Shown piece after piece: positions 1 through 8,749 of a DNA stretch of 38,281 nt; position 1 is the stretch's first letter, and every line of letters begins with the position of its first letter. The translations under genes and the position numbers were made by a program. The notes beneath the pieces were generated by a model that ran no database searches, was not told where the DNA came from, and saw nothing but the letters and a program-made list of their open reading frames with translations. The stretch lies in the NCBI GenBank assembly GCA_963205005.1, contig CAUJHW010000176.1:1-38281 (forward strand), given 5' to 3'. This DNA comes from Pseudomonadota bacterium (lineage in GTDB: Bacteria > Pseudomonadota > Alphaproteobacteria > Caulobacterales > Caulobacteraceae).

Positions 1-1134
1 ACCGGCATGCCCGCCGTGGCGCTGACGCCCAAGGCCGGCGCCCACGGCGAGCTCTGCGGCCTGCTCTGCATCAAGGCCGCCCACGAGGCCGCCGGCCAGG
101 CCTTGCGCCGCACCGTGCTGGTCCCCACCTCGGCCCACGGCACCAACCCCGCCACCGCCGCCTTCGTAGGTTATAACGTAACAGAAATCGCCCAGACCCC
201 CGACGGCCGCGTCGACCTCGCCGACCTCGAGGCCAAGCTCGGCCCCCACGTCGCCGCGATCATGGTGACCAACCCGAACACCTGCGGCCTGTTCGAGCGG
301 GACATCATCGAGATCGCCCGCCTGACCCACGCCGCCGGCGCCTACTTCTACTGCGACGGGGCCAATTTCAACGCCATCGTCGGCCGGGTCCGCCCCGGCG
401 ACCTCGGCGTCGATGCGATGCACATCAACCTGCACAAGACCTTCTCCACCCCGCACGGTGGCGGCGGTCCGGGGGCGGGGCCGGTGGTGCTCTCGGCCGC
501 CCTGGCCCCCTTCGCCCCCGCCCCCTGGGTGGTCAGCGGCGCTGACGGCTTCCAGCTGGTCGAGGAGGCCCGCGACGAAGCCGCCCAGGCCTTCGGCCGC
601 ATGTCGGCGTTCCAGGGCCAGATGGGCATGTTCGTCCGCGCCTACGCCTACATGCGCAGCCACGGCTCCGACGGCCTGCGCCAGGTGGCCGAGGACGCGG
701 TCCTGAACGCCAACTACATCAAGGCCCGGCTCTCGGGCGTGATGTCGGCGGCCTTCCCGGACGGACCGTGCATGCACGAGGCGCTGTTCGACGACGCCTG
801 GCTGGCGGACACGGGCGTGACCACCCTCGATTTCGCCAAGGCGATGATCGACGAAGGGTTCCACCCCATGACCATGTACTTCCCGCTGGTCGTGCACGGA
901 GCCATGCTGATCGAGCCGACGGAGACCGAATCGAAGCGCGAGCTCGATCGCTTCTGCGACGCCCTGCTGGCGCTCGCCGGCGCGGCCAAGGCCGGCGACG
1001 TGGAGCGGTTCAAGAACGCGCCACACCTGGCCCCGATGCGGCGCCTCGATGAGACCCTGGCAGCCCGCAAGCCCCGGCTCGCGTGGCGCCCCGAACCCAC
1101 GACTGTGGCGCCGGCGCCATTAGCCGCCGAATAG
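1..1134 (+). CDS. gcvPB: Glycine dehydrogenase (decarboxylating) subunit 2, 5' partial
   Basis: C-terminal subunit of the split glycine cleavage P-protein. It decarboxylates glycine with PLP and passes the aminomethyl group to the lipoyl H-protein. The frame is open from base 1, so the start lies upstream; 377 codons of a protein usually near 500 aa are visible. The PLP-binding segment NLHKTFSTPHGGGGPG is present, with the Schiff-base lysine about residue 144 counted from the ATG at base 7. The preceding cofactor motif CDGANFNAI (about 116-124) and the SAHGTNPA segment (42-49) are also typical. A separate subunit 2 implies that gcvPA lies just outside the window. The stop is TAG at 1132. Identification is by family motifs and is secure; the ATG at base 7 is internal, not a start. 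Confidence 0.96.
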   Translation, partial: TGMPAVALTPKAGAHGELCGLLCIKAAHEAAGQALRRTVLVPTSAHGTNPATAAFVGYNVTEIAQTPDGRVDLADLEAKLGPHVAAIMVTNPNTCGLFERDIIEIARLTHAAGAYFYCDGANFNAIVGRVRPGDLGVDAMHINLHKTFSTPHGGGGPGAGPVVLSAALAPFAPAPWVVSGADGFQLVEEARDEAAQAFGRMSAFQGQMGMFVRAYAYMRSHGSDGLRQVAEDAVLNANYIKARLSGVMSAAFPDGPCMHEALFDDAWLADTGVTTLDFAKAMIDEGFHPMTMYFPLVVHGAMLIEPTETESKRELDRFCDALLALAGAAKAGDVERFKNAPHLAPMRRLDETLAARKPRLAWRPEPTTVAPAPLAAE

Positions 1135-1251
1135 GTCCGCGTTATGAAAATTTAACCGGAAGGCGTCTTTACGATTCGGAACGACGTACGCATATGGAAC
1201 TTGTGACGGCGGAACATCCCCGCTTCGCCGCACACCCCCCAGGACTATCAA

Positions 1252-1656
1252 GTGTCTTTCGCCATGCCATCTTTGCGCGCGTATCGCGCCACGGACGAGG
1301 TTGCCCGCGAGGTCGCAGCCCGCGTGAAGCGGTTTGGCATGGTCCTTGTGGGCCTGGCGATCATCGCTTTCGGCATCCTGATCTCGCCCCTGCCCGGCCC
1401 GGGCGGCATTCCCGTGATCGTGGTCGGGCTGATGGTGGTCCTGCGCAATTCCTTCAAGGCGCGCAGGCAGTTCGTCCGGCTACACCGCGCTCATCCGAAA
1501 ATTCTCTATCCGATCCGGCGCCTGCTGCGGCGGGACCCCGAGTTCGTCGCGATGTTCTACGGACAGTACCTGCGGGTTGAACGCCTCCTGCTTCCCCGCA
1601 GGATCCGTTTTGCCATGAAGCTTCGCCACGGCCTGCGGCGTCGCCGCGCCGCCTAG
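1252..1656 (+). CDS. Small PGPGW-family transmembrane protein
   Basis: A 134-aa protein with two hydrophobic segments (about 28-46 and 54-67) separated by a SPLPGPGGIP turn, the signature of the putative transmembrane PGPGW family, whose function is unknown. The C-terminal half is very basic (runs of Arg/Lys, ending RRRRAA) and probably cytoplasmic. The start is taken as GTG 1252 because AGGA at 1241-1244 sits seven bases upstream; the ATG at 1264 has no Shine-Dalgarno sequence. It stands alone after gcvPB, separated by 117 bp that contain a GATTC site (1173-1177), and faces the F0 operon convergently. No function can be assigned. Confidence 0.75.
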   Translation: MSFAMPSLRAYRATDEVAREVAARVKRFGMVLVGLAIIAFGILISPLPGPGGIPVIVVGLMVVLRNSFKARRQFVRLHRAHPKILYPIRRLLRRDPEFVAMFYGQYLRVERLLLPRRIRFAMKLRHGLRRRRAA

Positions 1657-1692
1657 GCCAAGGGCTCCGGCCGCAGTTCTGCGAACGCGGGG

Positions 1693-1706
1693 CGTCGCCG
1701 GCGACG
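1693..1706. repeat. 14-bp perfect palindrome
   Basis: CGTCGCCGGCGACG reads the same on both strands. It lies 37 bp after the PGPGW gene and just before the larger nested palindrome. There is no T-run on either side, so it is a weak terminator at best. Its role is unknown. Confidence 0.5.
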
Positions 1707-1727
1707 GCTATCCATTGGAAAGGGGTC

Positions 1728-1825
1728 GTCCACGAACCCCACAGACTTCACGGACATTCCGGAAGCGGCGCGCCTCCCCAGGCAGTTGCGCCGCGGTCAG
1801 CCGTGTGTCTGTGGGATTCGTGGAC
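1728..1825. repeat. Nested imperfect palindrome filling the gap between convergent genes
   Basis: The 19-base arm 1728-1746 is the reverse complement of 1807-1825 with one mismatch. Inside it, CACGG (1749-1753) pairs with CCGTG (1801-1805), and GCGGCGC (1765-1771) pairs with GCGCCGC (1788-1794). The whole 98 bp could fold into a long interrupted hairpin. The right arm carries a GATTC methylation site (1815-1819); the mismatch removes it from the left arm. No poly-T tract follows, so it is not a standard intrinsic terminator. It may be a bidirectional transcription barrier or a member of a dispersed intergenic repeat family. The rest of 1657-1917 shows no gene. Confidence 0.7.
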
Positions 1826-1917
1826 TGCTGGCCGGCGCGGTGCGTTCCCCAACGCGCCACTGACCGGCCGACGGCCACAACTCGCCCTTGCGGACAAGTT
1901 GGCCGATCTCGGGCGAC

Positions 1918-2433
1918 CTACTGCAGCTTGCCTGCCAGTTGGCCGATTGCCTTGTCGATGAGGGGATCGGTCTTTGCGCCGGCCAGGCGCTGGGTGAGCA
2001 CCTCTTCAGTCGCACGGGCAGCTAGGTCGATGGCTGCGCTTCGCACCTGCGCAGCGGCCTCCGCCTGAGCCGCCTCGATCTTGCGTTCGGCAAGCCGGGT
2101 ACGGAGCGCCAGTTCGTCAGCCAGCTTGACCTTTGCATCGGCCGCCAGCTGAACGGCGTGCTCTTCGGCCGCCTCGATCACCGACTTGGCGTGCGCCTCG
2201 GCTTCTGCGCTCTGACGCTTGATGTCGGCCAGCAGGGCTTCGGCCTCAGCGCGGATGCGCGCGGCTTCATCCAGATCGGTCTTGATCGTGGCGGCCTTGG
2301 CGTCGAGCGCCGCGGCGACGATCTTGAAGGCTCCGGCGCGCCAGAGGATCGCCATGAACACGAGGAAGCCGATGCCGACCCAGAATTCCGGGTTGGCCAG
2401 GCTCCAGAGCTCGGCTTCGAAAAAGGCGGGCAT
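1918..2433 (-). CDS. atpF: F0F1 ATP synthase subunit b
   Basis: A 171-aa peripheral-stalk subunit of the H+-ATP synthase. It has one N-terminal membrane helix (about residues 14-32, FWVGIGFLVFMAILW) followed by a long Ala/Glu/Lys-rich helix up to about residue 155, which should form a coiled coil with b' and hold the F1 head. It is the last gene of the F0 operon and begins three bases after the b' stop. Having both b and b' is normal for alphaproteobacteria and cyanobacteria. The F1 genes are not in this window, which fits the split F0 and F1 operons of alphaproteobacteria. Confidence 0.93.
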   Translation of the reverse strand: MPAFFEAELWSLANPEFWVGIGFLVFMAILWRAGAFKIVAAALDAKAATIKTDLDEAARIRAEAEALLADIKRQSAEAEAHAKSVIEAAEEHAVQLAADAKVKLADELALRTRLAERKIEAAQAEAAAQVRSAAIDLAARATEEVLTQRLAGAKTDPLIDKAIGQLAGKLQ

Positions 2434-2436
2434 TGC

Positions 2437-3033
2437 TTATCCCTGGCTCTTCACGGCGGCCGCGACGGCGGCGCGGGGCGTCTTGGCGCCCGTCAGCTTC
2501 TCAAGCATGGCCTCGGCAGCCTCTGTGGCCACCACGGACAGCTGCGTCATGGCCGCGTCGCGCGCGACGCGGATCCGGCTCTCAGCTTCGACCTGCTTCG
2601 CCGAAAGCTCCGCTTCAAGTTCCGCCTTCTGCGCCTGGGCGGCGGCGGCGGCCCTTGTGCGGGCCTCGACAGCCGTCCGCTGGGCGGACGCGCGGGCGTC
2701 GGCAAGAGCGCGCCGGGCCTCGTCAGCCTGGACATCGGCCTGCGCCTGCAGGGCTTTCGCGCTGCTGATGGCGTCGGCAATGGTCGAGGCGCGCTCGTCG
2801 AGAACACGACGCACGCGCGGGGCGAACACCCTGGACATGAGGATGTACAGGGCGACGAACAGGATCAGCAGGTAGGCGATCTGCCCGCCCCAGTGTTGGA
2901 ACTGGAACTGCGGCAGACCCGCGCTGTGTTCCGCTTCCGTGGCCGAACCATGCGCAGCAGCGGCGCCCGCCGACGAAACGTCGGCGTCGGTTTCGGCCGA
3001 AGGGATCGGCGCGGAATCGGTCTCTACGGCCAT
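2437..3033 (-). CDS. atpF2: F0F1 ATP synthase subunit b'
   Basis: A 198-aa second stalk subunit (b', often named atpG or atpF'). It has an N-terminal extension rich in Ala, Ser and acidic residues (about 1-50), then one membrane helix (about 50-67, QIAYLLILFVALYILM), then a long charged helix with Ala-Glu-Ala repeats that pairs with subunit b. The start at 3033 has GGAG eight bases upstream. It lies between atpE and atpF; a strong hairpin (3060-3078) sits in the 60-bp gap after atpE. The assignment as b' rather than b rests on gene order and on the longer N-terminus. Confidence 0.92.
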   Translation of the reverse strand: MAVETDSAPIPSAETDADVSSAGAAAAHGSATEAEHSAGLPQFQFQHWGGQIAYLLILFVALYILMSRVFAPRVRRVLDERASTIADAISSAKALQAQADVQADEARRALADARASAQRTAVEARTRAAAAAQAQKAELEAELSAKQVEAESRIRVARDAAMTQLSVVATEAAEAMLEKLTGAKTPRAAVAAAVKSQG

Positions 3034-3059
3034 CTAGCGGGCTCCGAAGTCAGAAGATT

Positions 3060-3078
3060 GCGCGGGCGAAGCCCGCGC
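3060..3078 (-). promoter_or_regulatory. Intercistronic hairpin downstream of atpE
   Basis: GCGCGGGC (3060-3067) and GCCCGCGC (3071-3078) form a perfect 8-bp stem around a three-base loop, 15 bases after the atpE stop codon in the transcript. No T-run follows, so transcription could continue into atpF'. Such a structure could protect the atpE portion of the mRNA or cause partial termination, which would suit the higher copy number of subunit c. The function is inferred. Confidence 0.6.
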
Positions 3079-3093
3079 CGGCGTCCTGGCGGA

Positions 3094-3318
3094 TCAGCCG
3101 TACTTCAGCAGGATGCCCAGCACGAACGAGAGAATGCCCAGGGCTTCGGCAAGCGCCGCGCCCACGAACAGGTTGCCGATCTGGCTGGCGGCGGCCGACG
3201 GATTGCGCAGGGCGCCCGTCAGGAAGCTGCCGAAGATGTTGCCGACGCCAATACCGGCGCCAATCATGCCGAGCGTCGCGAGACCGGCGCCGATTTGCTT
3301 AGCCGCATCGATTTCCAT
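3094..3318 (-). CDS. atpE: F0F1 ATP synthase subunit c
   Basis: A 74-aa proteolipid that forms the rotating c-ring. It has two membrane helices: the first with the glycine motif GAGIGVG (about 20-26), then a polar loop RNPS (about 38-41), and the second with the proton-binding Glu58 in AALAEALGI. The absence of the Gln/Ser/Thr pattern typical of Na+ rings points to a proton enzyme. The start ATG 3318 has GAGAAG upstream. It is the third gene of the operon, after atpB. Length and motifs match the family fully. Confidence 0.97.
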   Translation of the reverse strand: MEIDAAKQIGAGLATLGMIGAGIGVGNIFGSFLTGALRNPSAAASQIGNLFVGAALAEALGILSFVLGILLKYG

Positions 3319-3356
3319 GGGTTCTTCTCGTCCTAGTGGTGGGTTCTAAAGGCGGA

Positions 3357-4148
3357 TCAGTGACCGTGGCCGAGATTGACCACGTCGTTGAGGTAGATGC
3401 AGGTCAGCACCGCGAACACGAAAGCCTGCAGGAAGGCGACCAGGCACTCGAGCGCCGTCAGGGCGACGACCATGCTCAGCGAAAGCGCCGCGCCGGGGAT
3501 GCCGAAATAGCCGAGGCCCCCGTTCGCCGCCATGGCGCCCAGCGCCACGACGAAGCCCGCAAACACCTTAAGCGCCACGTGGCCGCCCAGCATGTTGCCG
3601 AAGAGACGAAGCGCCAGGGTGACCGGGCGAAGCAGGAACGAGACGAACTCGATCAGCACGATGACGGGCAGAAGCACGATCGGTACGCCCGACGGCACGA
3701 AGAGTTTGAAGAAGCCCAGACCGTGCCGAAGGAAGCCGATAGCGATGACCAGGCCAATCGTCATGAGGCCGAGAACAGCGGTAATGGCGAGCTGAGATGT
3801 AACCGTGAAGGTGAGCATCAGGCCCAGCACGTTCATCGCGAGGATGAACATGAACATCGTGAACACGAACGGGAAGAACTTGCGACCTTCATGGCCGATG
3901 ATGGACGACGCCAGATTGTCGATCATGCCGAAAAGCGTCTCGCCAACCGCCTGCAGGCGGCCGGGCACGATCTGCATGCTCATGGTGAACAGCGACATGA
4001 AGATCACGACGCCCGCGAAAGCGAGGGTCATGGCCAGATGCGAATTGGTGAACGCCAGTTCGGTGCGACCGAACAAGGGCAGGTTCACGACGCCGAAGTC
4101 GACGAGCTTTTCGATCTGGAACTGATGGATCGGATCGTTCGCGGCCAT
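3357..4148 (-). CDS. atpB: F0F1 ATP synthase subunit a
   Basis: A 263-aa integral membrane subunit that supplies the two proton half-channels next to the c-ring. Five to six hydrophobic helices are visible. The essential arginine is Arg181 in VTLALRLFGNMLGGH, and the last helix contains the usual C-terminal pattern ending VVNLGHGH. The N-terminus starts DPIHQFQIEKL, common in alphaproteobacteria. It starts five bases after the atpI stop and runs 38 bp ahead of atpE, in the standard order I-B-E-F'-F. Confidence 0.97.
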   Translation of the reverse strand: MAANDPIHQFQIEKLVDFGVVNLPLFGRTELAFTNSHLAMTLAFAGVVIFMSLFTMSMQIVPGRLQAVGETLFGMIDNLASSIIGHEGRKFFPFVFTMFMFILAMNVLGLMLTFTVTSQLAITAVLGLMTIGLVIAIGFLRHGLGFFKLFVPSGVPIVLLPVIVLIEFVSFLLRPVTLALRLFGNMLGGHVALKVFAGFVVALGAMAANGGLGYFGIPGAALSLSMVVALTALECLVAFLQAFVFAVLTCIYLNDVVNLGHGH

Positions 4149-4153
4149 CGGCC

Positions 4154-4504
4154 CTAAGACTCCTCGTCGTCGAAGGGAACCGACGGCGGCTCCGATCCTT
4201 GTTTCGCCATCGCCATCAGGCGATTGGCCGTTCGCCGCGCCATCCAGATCGACAGGGCAAACCCACTAAGGACTCCCCCAATCAACCCCCACGGCGTGGT
4301 GTTGAAGATCCGATCTACAATGAACCCCGCGGCCAATCCTATCAGCACTCCGCCGAGCAGCTCGGCAATAATGCGATAGGCCTGACTTACGGCCTGTTCA
4401 CCGGCATGCGACGCCACCGGACTCTGGGTCCGCGCTCCCAGGGCCTTCGCCCGTTCATCGAGGCGTCGGATCGCCTCTTCACGTGCGTCGTCTACAGGAG
4501 CCAT
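4154..4504 (-). CDS. atpI: ATP synthase protein I (AtpI)
   Basis: A 116-aa membrane protein at the head of the F0 operon. Two hydrophobic segments (about 45-65 and 72-89, with GGVLIGLAAGFIVDRIF and WGLIGGVLSGFALSIW) match the AtpI/Gct family, which assists assembly of the c-ring. The N-terminal 35 residues are charged and probably cytoplasmic. The ATG at 4504 has no obvious Shine-Dalgarno sequence. The nearest upstream promoter candidate is at 4563-4589. The family name rests on position and membrane topology more than on strong motifs. Confidence 0.85.
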   Translation of the reverse strand: MAPVDDAREEAIRRLDERAKALGARTQSPVASHAGEQAVSQAYRIIAELLGGVLIGLAAGFIVDRIFNTTPWGLIGGVLSGFALSIWMARRTANRLMAMAKQGSEPPSVPFDDEES

Positions 4505-4562
4505 GAGCGTGCAATGCGAGTTTCGGGGAAACGAATGCCCCCCCGGCTTGATCGCGGCGGAA

Positions 4563-4589
4563 CCTATAGACGGGACGTCGGGGCGTCAA
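4563..4589 (-). promoter_or_regulatory. Putative housekeeping promoter of the atp F0 operon
   Basis: On the minus strand TTGACG (4584-4589) is followed after 15 bases by TATAGG (4563-4568). This fits the Caulobacter housekeeping pattern TTGACGS and GCTANAWC with short spacing. It would start transcription about 50 bases before the atpI ATG. The 150-bp gap between atpI and smc (4505-4654) shows no other feature, apart from an AT-rich ATATATATA run at 4601-4609. Confidence 0.55.
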
Positions 4590-4654
4590 GGTTGGCCGGG
4601 ATATATATACCGCGTTGTTTTTTAAGCGAAAATCTTGTCACCCATGAGGCGGCC

Positions 4655-7600
4655 CTACTGGGCGGCCATAGCCTCGGCCTGGCGAAGGTCCACCGAAACC
4701 AGCTGGGAAACCCCGCGCTCCGCCATGGTGACGCCGAACAGCCGGTCCGTTCGCGCCATGGTGACCGGATTGTGGGTGATGACGATGAAGCGAGTCTCTG
4801 TCCGGCGGCACATTTCGTCGAGCATGTTGCAGAAGCGGTCGACATTGGCGTCATCCAGAGGAGCATCCACCTCGTCCAGCACACAGATCGGCGCTGGCTG
4901 GGCCAGGAAGACCGCGAAGATGAGCGCCGCCGCCGTCAGCGCCTGTTCCCCGCCGCTCATGAGACTCATCGTCGCCATGCGCTTCCCGGGAGGGCAGGCA
5001 TAGATCTCCAGCCCGGCCTCAAGGGGATCATCCGATTCGACCAGCCTGAGTTCGGCCTGCCCACCCTGGAACAGGGTCGAGAACAGTGTCTTGAAGTGTT
5101 CGTTGATCACCAGGAACGCGGCAGTCAGTCGCTCGCGGCCCTCGCCGTTCAGTTCGTCGATCCCCTGACGCAGCCGGGCGATGGCGCCGGTCAGGTCGGC
5201 CCGCTCGACATTCATGGTCTCAAGCCGCCCGGCGAGTTCGCCCGCCTCTTCCTCGGCGCGCAGGTTGACCGGGCCGATTCCCTCTCTCTGGCGTTCCAGG
5301 TTGAAGAGATGGGCTTCCATGCCGTCCGCATCCGCGGGGATCGCCACTGCCTCTTCCGCAAGCTTCCTGGCCAGGTCCTCCGGCTCCATCCTGGCGGCTT
5401 CGCGGATGTTGGCCGACACCTCTCCCAGACGTTGCAACGCCGCTTCGCGATGGGCGGACAGGCTGGCCCTGACCTCGCGCGCCTCGCCGGCGGCAGCGTC
5501 AGCGGCGCGCAGCGACCGGTCTGCCTCGGCGCGCTCATGTTCGGCGGCCGCAAGAGCGTCGGAAGTGCCCGTCCGACGGGCCTCGGCAACCGACAGTTCG
5601 TCAAGCAGGGCGACCTTGCGGCTCTCCAGCGTGCTGGGGGCGTCGTGGGCGTCGTCCAGAGCGGCCTTGGCCTTGGCGCGGGCGTCAGCCAGTTGCTCGA
5701 CGCGGCGGTTCGCGGCCGCCGCGCGGCGCGTCCAGTCATCGTGTTCCCGGGTCAGGCTCTCCAGGCGCCGCGCACGGCCCTCGCGATCGCGGATCTCGTG
5801 TTCAAGCGAGGCCCGGGCCTGGGCGGCGGCCTCGCGCGCAGGCCCCGCCGCGGCGCGGGCCGACGAGAGGCGTTCCGCCAGGTCGCTGGCCTCTCCGCCC
5901 TCGCCGGCCTGGGCGAGCACGGCCGCGAGTTGCGCTTCGTGTTCCTCGAACTCCGCCTGGAAGCGGCCGATCAGATCGTCGAGCGACGCGGCCCGCGCCT
6001 CCTTGAGTGCGGCCTCGCGGTCGAAACGTTCCAGGGCGACCCGCGTATGGGTGGCCTTCTGCTCCAGGGCCGGTGGCGCGCGCCGGGCTTCCCGCAGGAT
6101 CTCTTCGGCAATGCGTAGCCGCGCAGCGGCGGCCGTCAGCACCTCACGGGCCGCCCGGGCCCGGGGCTCAAGCTTCTCGATTTCGGCCTCGACCTCGATC
6201 AGGCGCGTCTTCTGCTCCAGGCGGACAGCGGCCGGCTTTGGCGCGTCGGCGCGCGCCGTGAAACCGTCCCAACGCCAAAGGTCGCCTTCCCGGGAAACCA
6301 GGCGCGCGCCGGGCGTCAGCGCCTTCTGCAGGCGATCCCCGTCGGCGCGCTCCACCAACGCCACATAGGCCAGCCGCGCGGCAAGTGCGCTGGGCGCCTT
6401 CACCAGTGGCGAAAGCGGACTGGCGCCCTCGGGCCAGACGGGCGCCTGAGGCTCACGGCCACCCCAGAACGACGGGGCCGAGGGATCAAGCGCGGCGTCC
6501 AGATCGTCGCCGAGCGCGGCGGCCAGCGCCGGCTCGATGCCCCTGTCAGGCGCGACGGAGTCCAGCGCCGGTGCGAACCCCCCGCGGCGGGCCTGTGCGA
6601 CGAGCCCTGCAAGCGCGCGGGCTTCAGCTGTCAGGCGGCCAAGCTGCTCGTCCAGTTTTCGTCCGACCTCTCGGGCGACGACCTCGGCTTCGGTCGCCTG
6701 GCTGCGTTCATCCTCGGCCGCGTCAAGGGCGGTGCGGGCCGCTGCAAGCGCCGCCTGCGCCGCCTCAAGCTCGGCCCGGGCCTGAGCGGCCTGCGGATTT
6801 AATGCGGGTCCCAGCGCCTCTCGCTCGCTCCTGGCCTGATCCAGGGCGCGGCGGGTGCGGGACAGGCGCGTGCGGGCCTCCTCGATCCGGGCCTGCGCGG
6901 CGCGGCGCTCGGCGTCATGGGCGGCCATCTCGGAGGCCAGGCGCTCGACCTCCGCGTCCGCCGCGGCCCTCGCACTCTCGGCCTCACGTGCCGCGGCCTC
7001 CAGTTCAGGACCCCGCTCGGGCGCGGCGGTGATCTGAGCCTGCAGGTCGGCGAGGTCGTCGGCGAGGCGCTTCAAAGCCACCTGGGCATCGTCGGTGATG
7101 TGGGCCTCGCGGGCCCGGTCGGCGTCGATCCGCTCCAGGTCTCCGGTCAGACGCGCGAGTTCGGCGGCATAGGCCTCTTCCTCTCGGTCGATGCGGTCCT
7201 TGTCGATGGCCAGCTTGTGCAAAATAGCCGCGGCGATGGTTTCAGCTTCGCGCAGCGGCTTCAGGGCCGCCTCGGCGGCGCTGGCGCGGATGGTGGCCGC
7301 CGCTGAAGCCCGGGCGGTTTCCTCGACCGCGCGGTCGGCCTGGTTCGCCTCCGCAGTGAGCCGCTCGGCCGCCGACCGTGCCTCGGCCCACTTTGCATAG
7401 AGGACGGCGCCCTGCAGCGCGCGGATCTCGGCGGACAGTTTCCGGTAGCGCTCGGCCTGCCGCGCTTCGCGCCTGAGCCGTCCGAGGCTGGCTTCGAGTT
7501 CTCGGGCGACATCCTCCAGGCGGGTGAGGTTGGTTTCCGCAGCACGCAGCCGCAGCTCAGCCTCATGTCGGCGTGAATGCAGACCTGAGACGCCCGCCGC

Positions 7601-8098
7601 CTCCTCCAGGATCATCCGGCGGTTCTGGGGCTTGGCCGCGATCAGCTCGGAGATCTGTCCCTGCCGCACCAGAGCCGGCGAGTTCGAGCCTGTGGACGCG
7701 TCGGCGAAAAGCAATTGCACGTCTCGCGCCCGGACCTCGCGCCCGTTGATGCGGTAGGTGGAGCCCTCACCCCGGTCGATCCGCCGGACCACCTCGATCA
7801 CCGGGTGGTCGTTGAACGCCGGCGGCGCGCGCCGGGCGGCGTTGTCGATGGTCAGCGTGACTTCTGCGTGGTTGCGCCCCGGTCGGTTGGCGGCGCCGGC
7901 GAAGATCACATCGTCCATGCCGCCGGCGCGCATCGCCTTGGCAGAATTGGCGCCCATGACCCAGCGCAGGGCTTCCAGCAGATTCGACTTCCCGCAACCG
8001 TTCGGCCCGACGATGCCCGTGAGTCCCGGCTCGATCCGAAACTCTGTCGGTTCGACGAAGGACTTGAAGCCCGCGAGCCTGAGTCGCTGGAAGTGCAC
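4655..8098 (-). CDS. smc: Chromosome segregation ATPase SMC
   Basis: A 1147-aa condensin ATPase that, with ScpA and ScpB, extrudes DNA loops and keeps sister chromosomes apart. Walker A is GPNGCGKSN (31-39). Two long coiled-coil arms rich in Ala, Glu and Arg flank a hinge around residues 510-620. The ABC signature LMSGGEQ (1046-1052) and Walker [12 protein letters not shown] (about 1070-1080) lie at the C-terminus. The start is GTG 8098, with GGAGG about 12 bases upstream inside the end of the preceding dsbA gene, five bases away. It is the last gene of a run dciA-like, dsbA, dsbA, smc, so coupling to the thiol-oxidoreductase genes is likely. Length is normal for the family. Confidence 0.98.
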   Translation of the reverse strand: MHFQRLRLAGFKSFVEPTEFRIEPGLTGIVGPNGCGKSNLLEALRWVMGANSAKAMRAGGMDDVIFAGAANRPGRNHAEVTLTIDNAARRAPPAFNDHPVIEVVRRIDRGEGSTYRINGREVRARDVQLLFADASTGSNSPALVRQGQISELIAAKPQNRRMILEEAAGVSGLHSRRHEAELRLRAAETNLTRLEDVARELEASLGRLRREARQAERYRKLSAEIRALQGAVLYAKWAEARSAAERLTAEANQADRAVEETARASAAATIRASAAEAALKPLREAETIAAAILHKLAIDKDRIDREEEAYAAELARLTGDLERIDADRAREAHITDDAQVALKRLADDLADLQAQITAAPERGPELEAAAREAESARAAADAEVERLASEMAAHDAERRAAQARIEEARTRLSRTRRALDQARSEREALGPALNPQAAQARAELEAAQAALAAARTALDAAEDERSQATEAEVVAREVGRKLDEQLGRLTAEARALAGLVAQARRGGFAPALDSVAPDRGIEPALAAALGDDLDAALDPSAPSFWGGREPQAPVWPEGASPLSPLVKAPSALAARLAYVALVERADGDRLQKALTPGARLVSREGDLWRWDGFTARADAPKPAAVRLEQKTRLIEVEAEIEKLEPRARAAREVLTAAAARLRIAEEILREARRAPPALEQKATHTRVALERFDREAALKEARAASLDDLIGRFQAEFEEHEAQLAAVLAQAGEGGEASDLAERLSSARAAAGPAREAAAQARASLEHEIRDREGRARRLESLTREHDDWTRRAAAANRRVEQLADARAKAKAALDDAHDAPSTLESRKVALLDELSVAEARRTGTSDALAAAEHERAEADRSLRAADAAAGEAREVRASLSAHREAALQRLGEVSANIREAARMEPEDLARKLAEEAVAIPADADGMEAHLFNLERQREGIGPVNLRAEEEAGELAGRLETMNVERADLTGAIARLRQGIDELNGEGRERLTAAFLVINEHFKTLFSTLFQGGQAELRLVESDDPLEAGLEIYACPPGKRMATMSLMSGGEQALTAAALIFAVFLAQPAPICVLDEVDAPLDDANVDRFCNMLDEMCRRTETRFIVITHNPVTMARTDRLFGVTMAERGVSQLVSVDLRQAEAMAAQ

Positions 8099-8103
8099 GG
8101 CTG

Positions 8104-8748
8104 TCAGCGGCCTCCCTTGGGCTTCAGCGCCCCGGCGATGGCGGCGTCGAGTTCGGTAAGGTCAGGAACGTGACCGCTGTCCAGCCTCACGCCATTGACG
8201 AAGAACGTGGGTGTGCCTGTGACCTTGTCGGTCTCGACGGCGTACCGGATGCGCCCCTCAAGGGCCGTCCCGGCCTTCTCGTCGGTGATGCAGGCCTCGA
8301 ACTGCGCTTCGGTCATGCCATTGGCCTTGGCGATCTCGACGAAGATCGGCTTGATCTTGCCGCCCTGCCAGCGGGACTGGCTGCGGAATACCTGGTCGAT
8401 GACGGTGAAATACCTCGCCCCGCCATTGCAGCGGGCCATGAGAAAGCCGGCCGCCGCAATCTGGGCCGGAGCGGTCAGCAGTTCGCGGAGCGTGAAATAG
8501 ACCCGCCCGGTGTCGATGTACTTCGCCCGGAAAGCCGGAAAGATCGTCTCATGGAAGTGGGCGCAGTGCGGGCAGGTCAGGGACAGGTACTCGACCACAT
8601 GCACCGGGGCCCTGGGGTTGCCCAGGCTCATGTCCCCCGGCGCGACAGGCCATCCCCTGGCCGGGACCGCGGCCCACGCCGGCGCGACCGCGCCCGCCGC
8701 GAGGCCCGCGGCGGTGGCGAGGGCGGCACGCCGTGTGTAGCCGGACAT
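8104..8748 (-). CDS. DsbA-family thiol:disulfide oxidoreductase, soluble, Tat-like signal
   Basis: A 214-aa periplasmic thioredoxin-fold protein. The N-terminus ([16 protein letters not shown], cut likely after AWA at 26) has a twin-arginine pattern, though Sec export is not excluded. The active site is CPHC (59-62), and the cis-proline loop is VTGTPTFF (Pro180). Two further cysteines, Cys107 and Cys153, sit in the inserted helical domain and match the second pair in the neighbouring paralog. It begins one base after the lipoprotein paralog's stop and ends five bases before smc. It probably oxidises or isomerises disulfides of exported proteins; partner and direction are unknown. Confidence 0.88.
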   Translation of the reverse strand: MSGYTRRAALATAAGLAAGAVAPAWAAVPARGWPVAPGDMSLGNPRAPVHVVEYLSLTCPHCAHFHETIFPAFRAKYIDTGRVYFTLRELLTAPAQIAAAGFLMARCNGGARYFTVIDQVFRSQSRWQGGKIKPIFVEIAKANGMTEAQFEACITDEKAGTALEGRIRYAVETDKVTGTPTFFVNGVRLDSGHVPDLTELDAAIAGALKPKGGR

Positions 8749-8749
8749 C

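Noticed and set aside
1715-2068. A 117-codon plus-strand frame across the palindrome
   Set aside because: It consists of the palindrome and the antisense of atpF; no ribosome site or family resemblance.
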